This document shows, piece by piece, positions 5,427-5,670 of a stretch of DNA of 5,670 nucleotides (its first letter is position 1; each line of letters starts with the position of its first letter). Source of the DNA: Polynucleobacter sp. UBA962 (GTDB lineage Bacteria; Pseudomonadota; Gammaproteobacteria; Burkholderiales; Burkholderiaceae); contig DBCI01000088.1 of NCBI GenBank assembly GCA_002292975.1, positions 13,164-18,833 of the forward strand. Reading direction: 5' to 3'. Under the pieces are notes generated by a model. The model did no database searches. It was not told where the DNA came from and was given only the letters and a program-made list of their open reading frames with translations. Made by a program: the position numbers and the translations under genes.

Positions 5427-5670
5427 CGCTCTCTGAGCTATGTATCCGCCGGCCGGTCATGACCGTATTGCTATCGGTGGTTACGGTGGTAGCGGGTGCA
5501 ATTGCGTACACGCGCATACCGGTAGCTGCGCTCCCTAGCTTCAACACACCGGTCATTTCAGTATCCGCTTCACTGCCTGGAGCATCGCCTGAGAATATGG
5601 CCTCCTCGGTGGCACTTCCTCTAGAAAAAGAGTTTTCTACCATTGACGGCATTTCGGTGATTAGCTCAGT
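5423..5670 (+). CDS. RND efflux permease (HAE1/AcrB-MdtB type), N-terminal part, cut by the right window edge
   Basis: Proton-driven inner-membrane pump that would export hydrophobic or amphiphilic compounds together with the preceding adaptor. I translated 82 residues from the ATG at 5423-5425 to the edge with no stop. The start MTLSELCIRRPVMTVLL is the RND cytoplasmic N-helix and IRRPV signature, TM1 is about 13-30, and the periplasmic porter domain begins with TRIPVAALPSFNTPVISVSASLPGASPENMASSVALPLE (30-68), matching the family pattern P-x-V-x-V-x-x-x-x-PGA...V-x-x-P-(I/L)-E. The ATG overlaps the adaptor's TGA stop (ATGA, 5423-5426), typical of translational coupling. The catalytic TM4/TM10 charged residues lie outside. 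Whether a second permease (as in MdtBC) or an outer-membrane factor follows cannot be seen. The ALPSFNTPVISVS wording suggests the MdtB/MuxB branch rather than AcrB, a tentative inference. Confidence 0.92.
   Translation, partial: MTLSELCIRRPVMTVLLSVVTVVAGAIAYTRIPVAALPSFNTPVISVSASLPGASPENMASSVALPLEKEFSTIDGISVISS

Overview
The window looks like ordinary chromosomal DNA from a beta-proteobacterium. It has moderate base composition, dense packing, and protein families whose closest recalled relatives are in Burkholderiales; a small-genome Polynucleobacter-like lineage is plausible. That assignment is inference from gene order and remembered family resemblance, not from a search. I see no rRNA, tRNA, CRISPR array, insertion sequence or phage gene.

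Left part, minus strand: three genes read leftwards from about 2739 to the left edge. They are gloB (glyoxalase II), mltD (lipoprotein lytic transglycosylase, 1 nt after gloB) and the 5' part of prpE (propionyl-CoA synthetase, 42 nt after mltD, cut by the edge). Spacing and the lack of any visible terminator suggest one transcript joining methylglyoxal detoxification, peptidoglycan turnover and propionate activation. The three share no obvious pathway.

Middle, plus strand: a YafS-like SAM-dependent methyltransferase diverges from gloB across only 33 nt and is followed 7 nt later by rnhA (RNase HI). The order mltD-gloB / methyltransferase-rnhA matches the E. coli mltD-gloB-yafS-rnhA neighbourhood, so this is an old conserved block. 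In E. coli, and as I recall in many relatives, dnaQ lies beside rnhA; here it does not.

Right part, plus strand: after an 88-nt gap with a small hairpin, an AT-rich -10-like box and an imperfect inverted repeat, a tripartite efflux module begins. It has a periplasmic adaptor of MdtA/AcrA type, then the N-terminus of an RND inner-membrane permease overlapping it by 4 nt (ATGA) and running off the right edge. The adaptor is the most unusual protein here. It has a long cytoplasmic leader before its membrane anchor, a Ser/Thr-rich insertion at the edge of its lipoyl/beta-barrel region, and a C-terminal tail encoded by four in-phase 15-nt tandem repeats. I found no convincing undescribed system; the findings are local oddities in known families.
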